DNA from: Nocardiopsaceae bacterium
Lineage (GTDB): Bacteria > Actinomycetota > Actinomycetes > Streptosporangiales > Streptosporangiaceae
Direction: 5' to 3'
Assembly: GCA_031254715.1 (NCBI GenBank)
Contig: JAIRTY010000193.1
Coordinates: 1-5,417 of the forward strand
DNA length: 5,417 bases
Notes under the pieces: model-generated
Told to the model about the DNA's origin: nothing
The model's input: only the letters and a program-made list of their open reading frames with translations
Database searches by the model: none
Position numbers and translations under genes: made by a program
Shown here: positions 5,135-5,417 of the stretch, piece after piece
Layout of the letters: every line of letters begins with the position of its first letter
Numbering within the stretch: position 1 is the stretch's first letter

Positions 5135-5417
5135 CTAAGGCAGCAGCGGCATGTCCGCGAGGGGCCAGCCGGTTTCGGCCTCGATGGCCAGCAGGCGGTT
5201 GTACTTGGCGAGGCGGTCGGACTGGGTGATGGAGCCGATCTTGATGTAGTCGGCCGACCAGGCGGCGGCGAGGTCGGCGAGCCAGGCGTCCTCGGTCTCG
5301 CCGGAGCGGGCGCTGGCCATCACCCGCCAGCCGGCGGTGCGGGCCGCCTCGCCGGCGGCGGCCGCCTCGGTGACGGTCCCGGCCTGGTTGGGCTTGAGCA
5401 GCAGGGTGTCGGCGGCG
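5135..5417 (-). CDS. Enolase-family protein (phosphopyruvate hydratase-like), C-terminal 93 residues, cut by window edge
   Basis: The minus strand encodes the end of the enolase barrel. LLLKPNQAGTVTEA matches the segment with the catalytic base lysine (Lys at codon 5393-5395, E. coli Lys341). SARSGETEDAWLADLA matches the loop S-H-R-S-G-E-T-E-D, and YIKIGSITQSDRLAKYNRLLAIE matches the end with the second active-site lysine (codon 5240-5242) and the family segment S-(D/E)-R-x-A-K-(Y/W)-N. In canonical enolases the loop histidine (E. coli His369, yeast His373) touches the substrate; here that position is Ala (codon 5309-5311). The motif IKTG is IKIG. The protein ends 17 residues after AIE with a proline-rich tail. 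Classical enolase interconverts 2-phosphoglycerate and phosphoenolpyruvate. With the histidine missing, this is probably a secondary paralogue, either still an enolase or acting on a related phosphonate or phosphate substrate. The N-terminal domain and metal ligands lie outside the window. Confidence 0.88.
   Translation of the reverse strand, partial: AADTLLLKPNQAGTVTEAAAAGEAARTAGWRVMASARSGETEDAWLADLAAAWSADYIKIGSITQSDRLAKYNRLLAIEAETGWPLADMPLLP

Noticed and set aside
1..5417. Search for a defence, mobile-element, CRISPR, tRNA or biosynthetic-cluster system
   Set aside because: No direct-repeat array, transposase, integrase, nuclease, tRNA-like fold or modular synthase motif was seen. The genes are mostly independent metabolic units on alternating strands.

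Overview
The window comes from a high-GC actinomycete (class Actinomycetes in the broad sense; genus not resolvable from this sequence). The reasons are very GC-rich coding sequence (82% in a 60-base sample I counted inside the acyl-CoA dehydrogenase gene), GTG starts, a start that looks leaderless, and gene families typical of streptomycete- or Streptosporangiales-like genomes. There are seven protein genes, two of them cut by the window edges. I see no rRNA, tRNA, CRISPR array, IS element or phage gene, and no gap longer than 190 bases without a gene.

Layout. Left edge, minus strand: the first 97 codons of a DapA-family (dihydrodipicolinate synthase/N-acetylneuraminate lyase) gene. It is transcribed away from a plus-strand LysR-type regulator (368-1333), with 74 bases between them. 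This is the classic arrangement of a LysR regulator and its divergent target. A strong hairpin follows the regulator. Next, plus strand, is a small NTF2/SnoaL-fold protein (1457-1897), in clearly lower-GC DNA than its neighbours. It converges, with a 33-base gap, on a minus-strand stand-alone class I glutamine amidotransferase (1931-2647) with intact catalytic residues. Divergent from that gene, with a 187-base gap, is a 70-residue protein of unknown function (2835-3047) with an excellent ribosome binding site. A promoter-like segment with a perfect 12-base palindrome over its -10 box then precedes a large acyl-CoA dehydrogenase (3140-5083) that has a VLCAD-like C-terminal extension. The dehydrogenase converges on the 3' end of a minus-strand enolase-family gene cut by the right edge.

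How the genes work together. Apart from the LysR/dapA pair, the genes look like independently transcribed housekeeping or accessory metabolism: amino-acid or keto-acid aldol chemistry, amide transfer or hydrolysis, acyl-CoA beta-oxidation and an enolase-like reaction. Most neighbours face each other or point apart, so there is no multi-gene operon. I found no convincing new multi-gene system. The most interesting points are the enolase-like protein, in which the conserved active-site histidine of the S-H-R-S-G-E-T-E-D motif is alanine; the palindromic operator candidate at the acyl-CoA dehydrogenase promoter; and the uncharacterised 70-residue protein.
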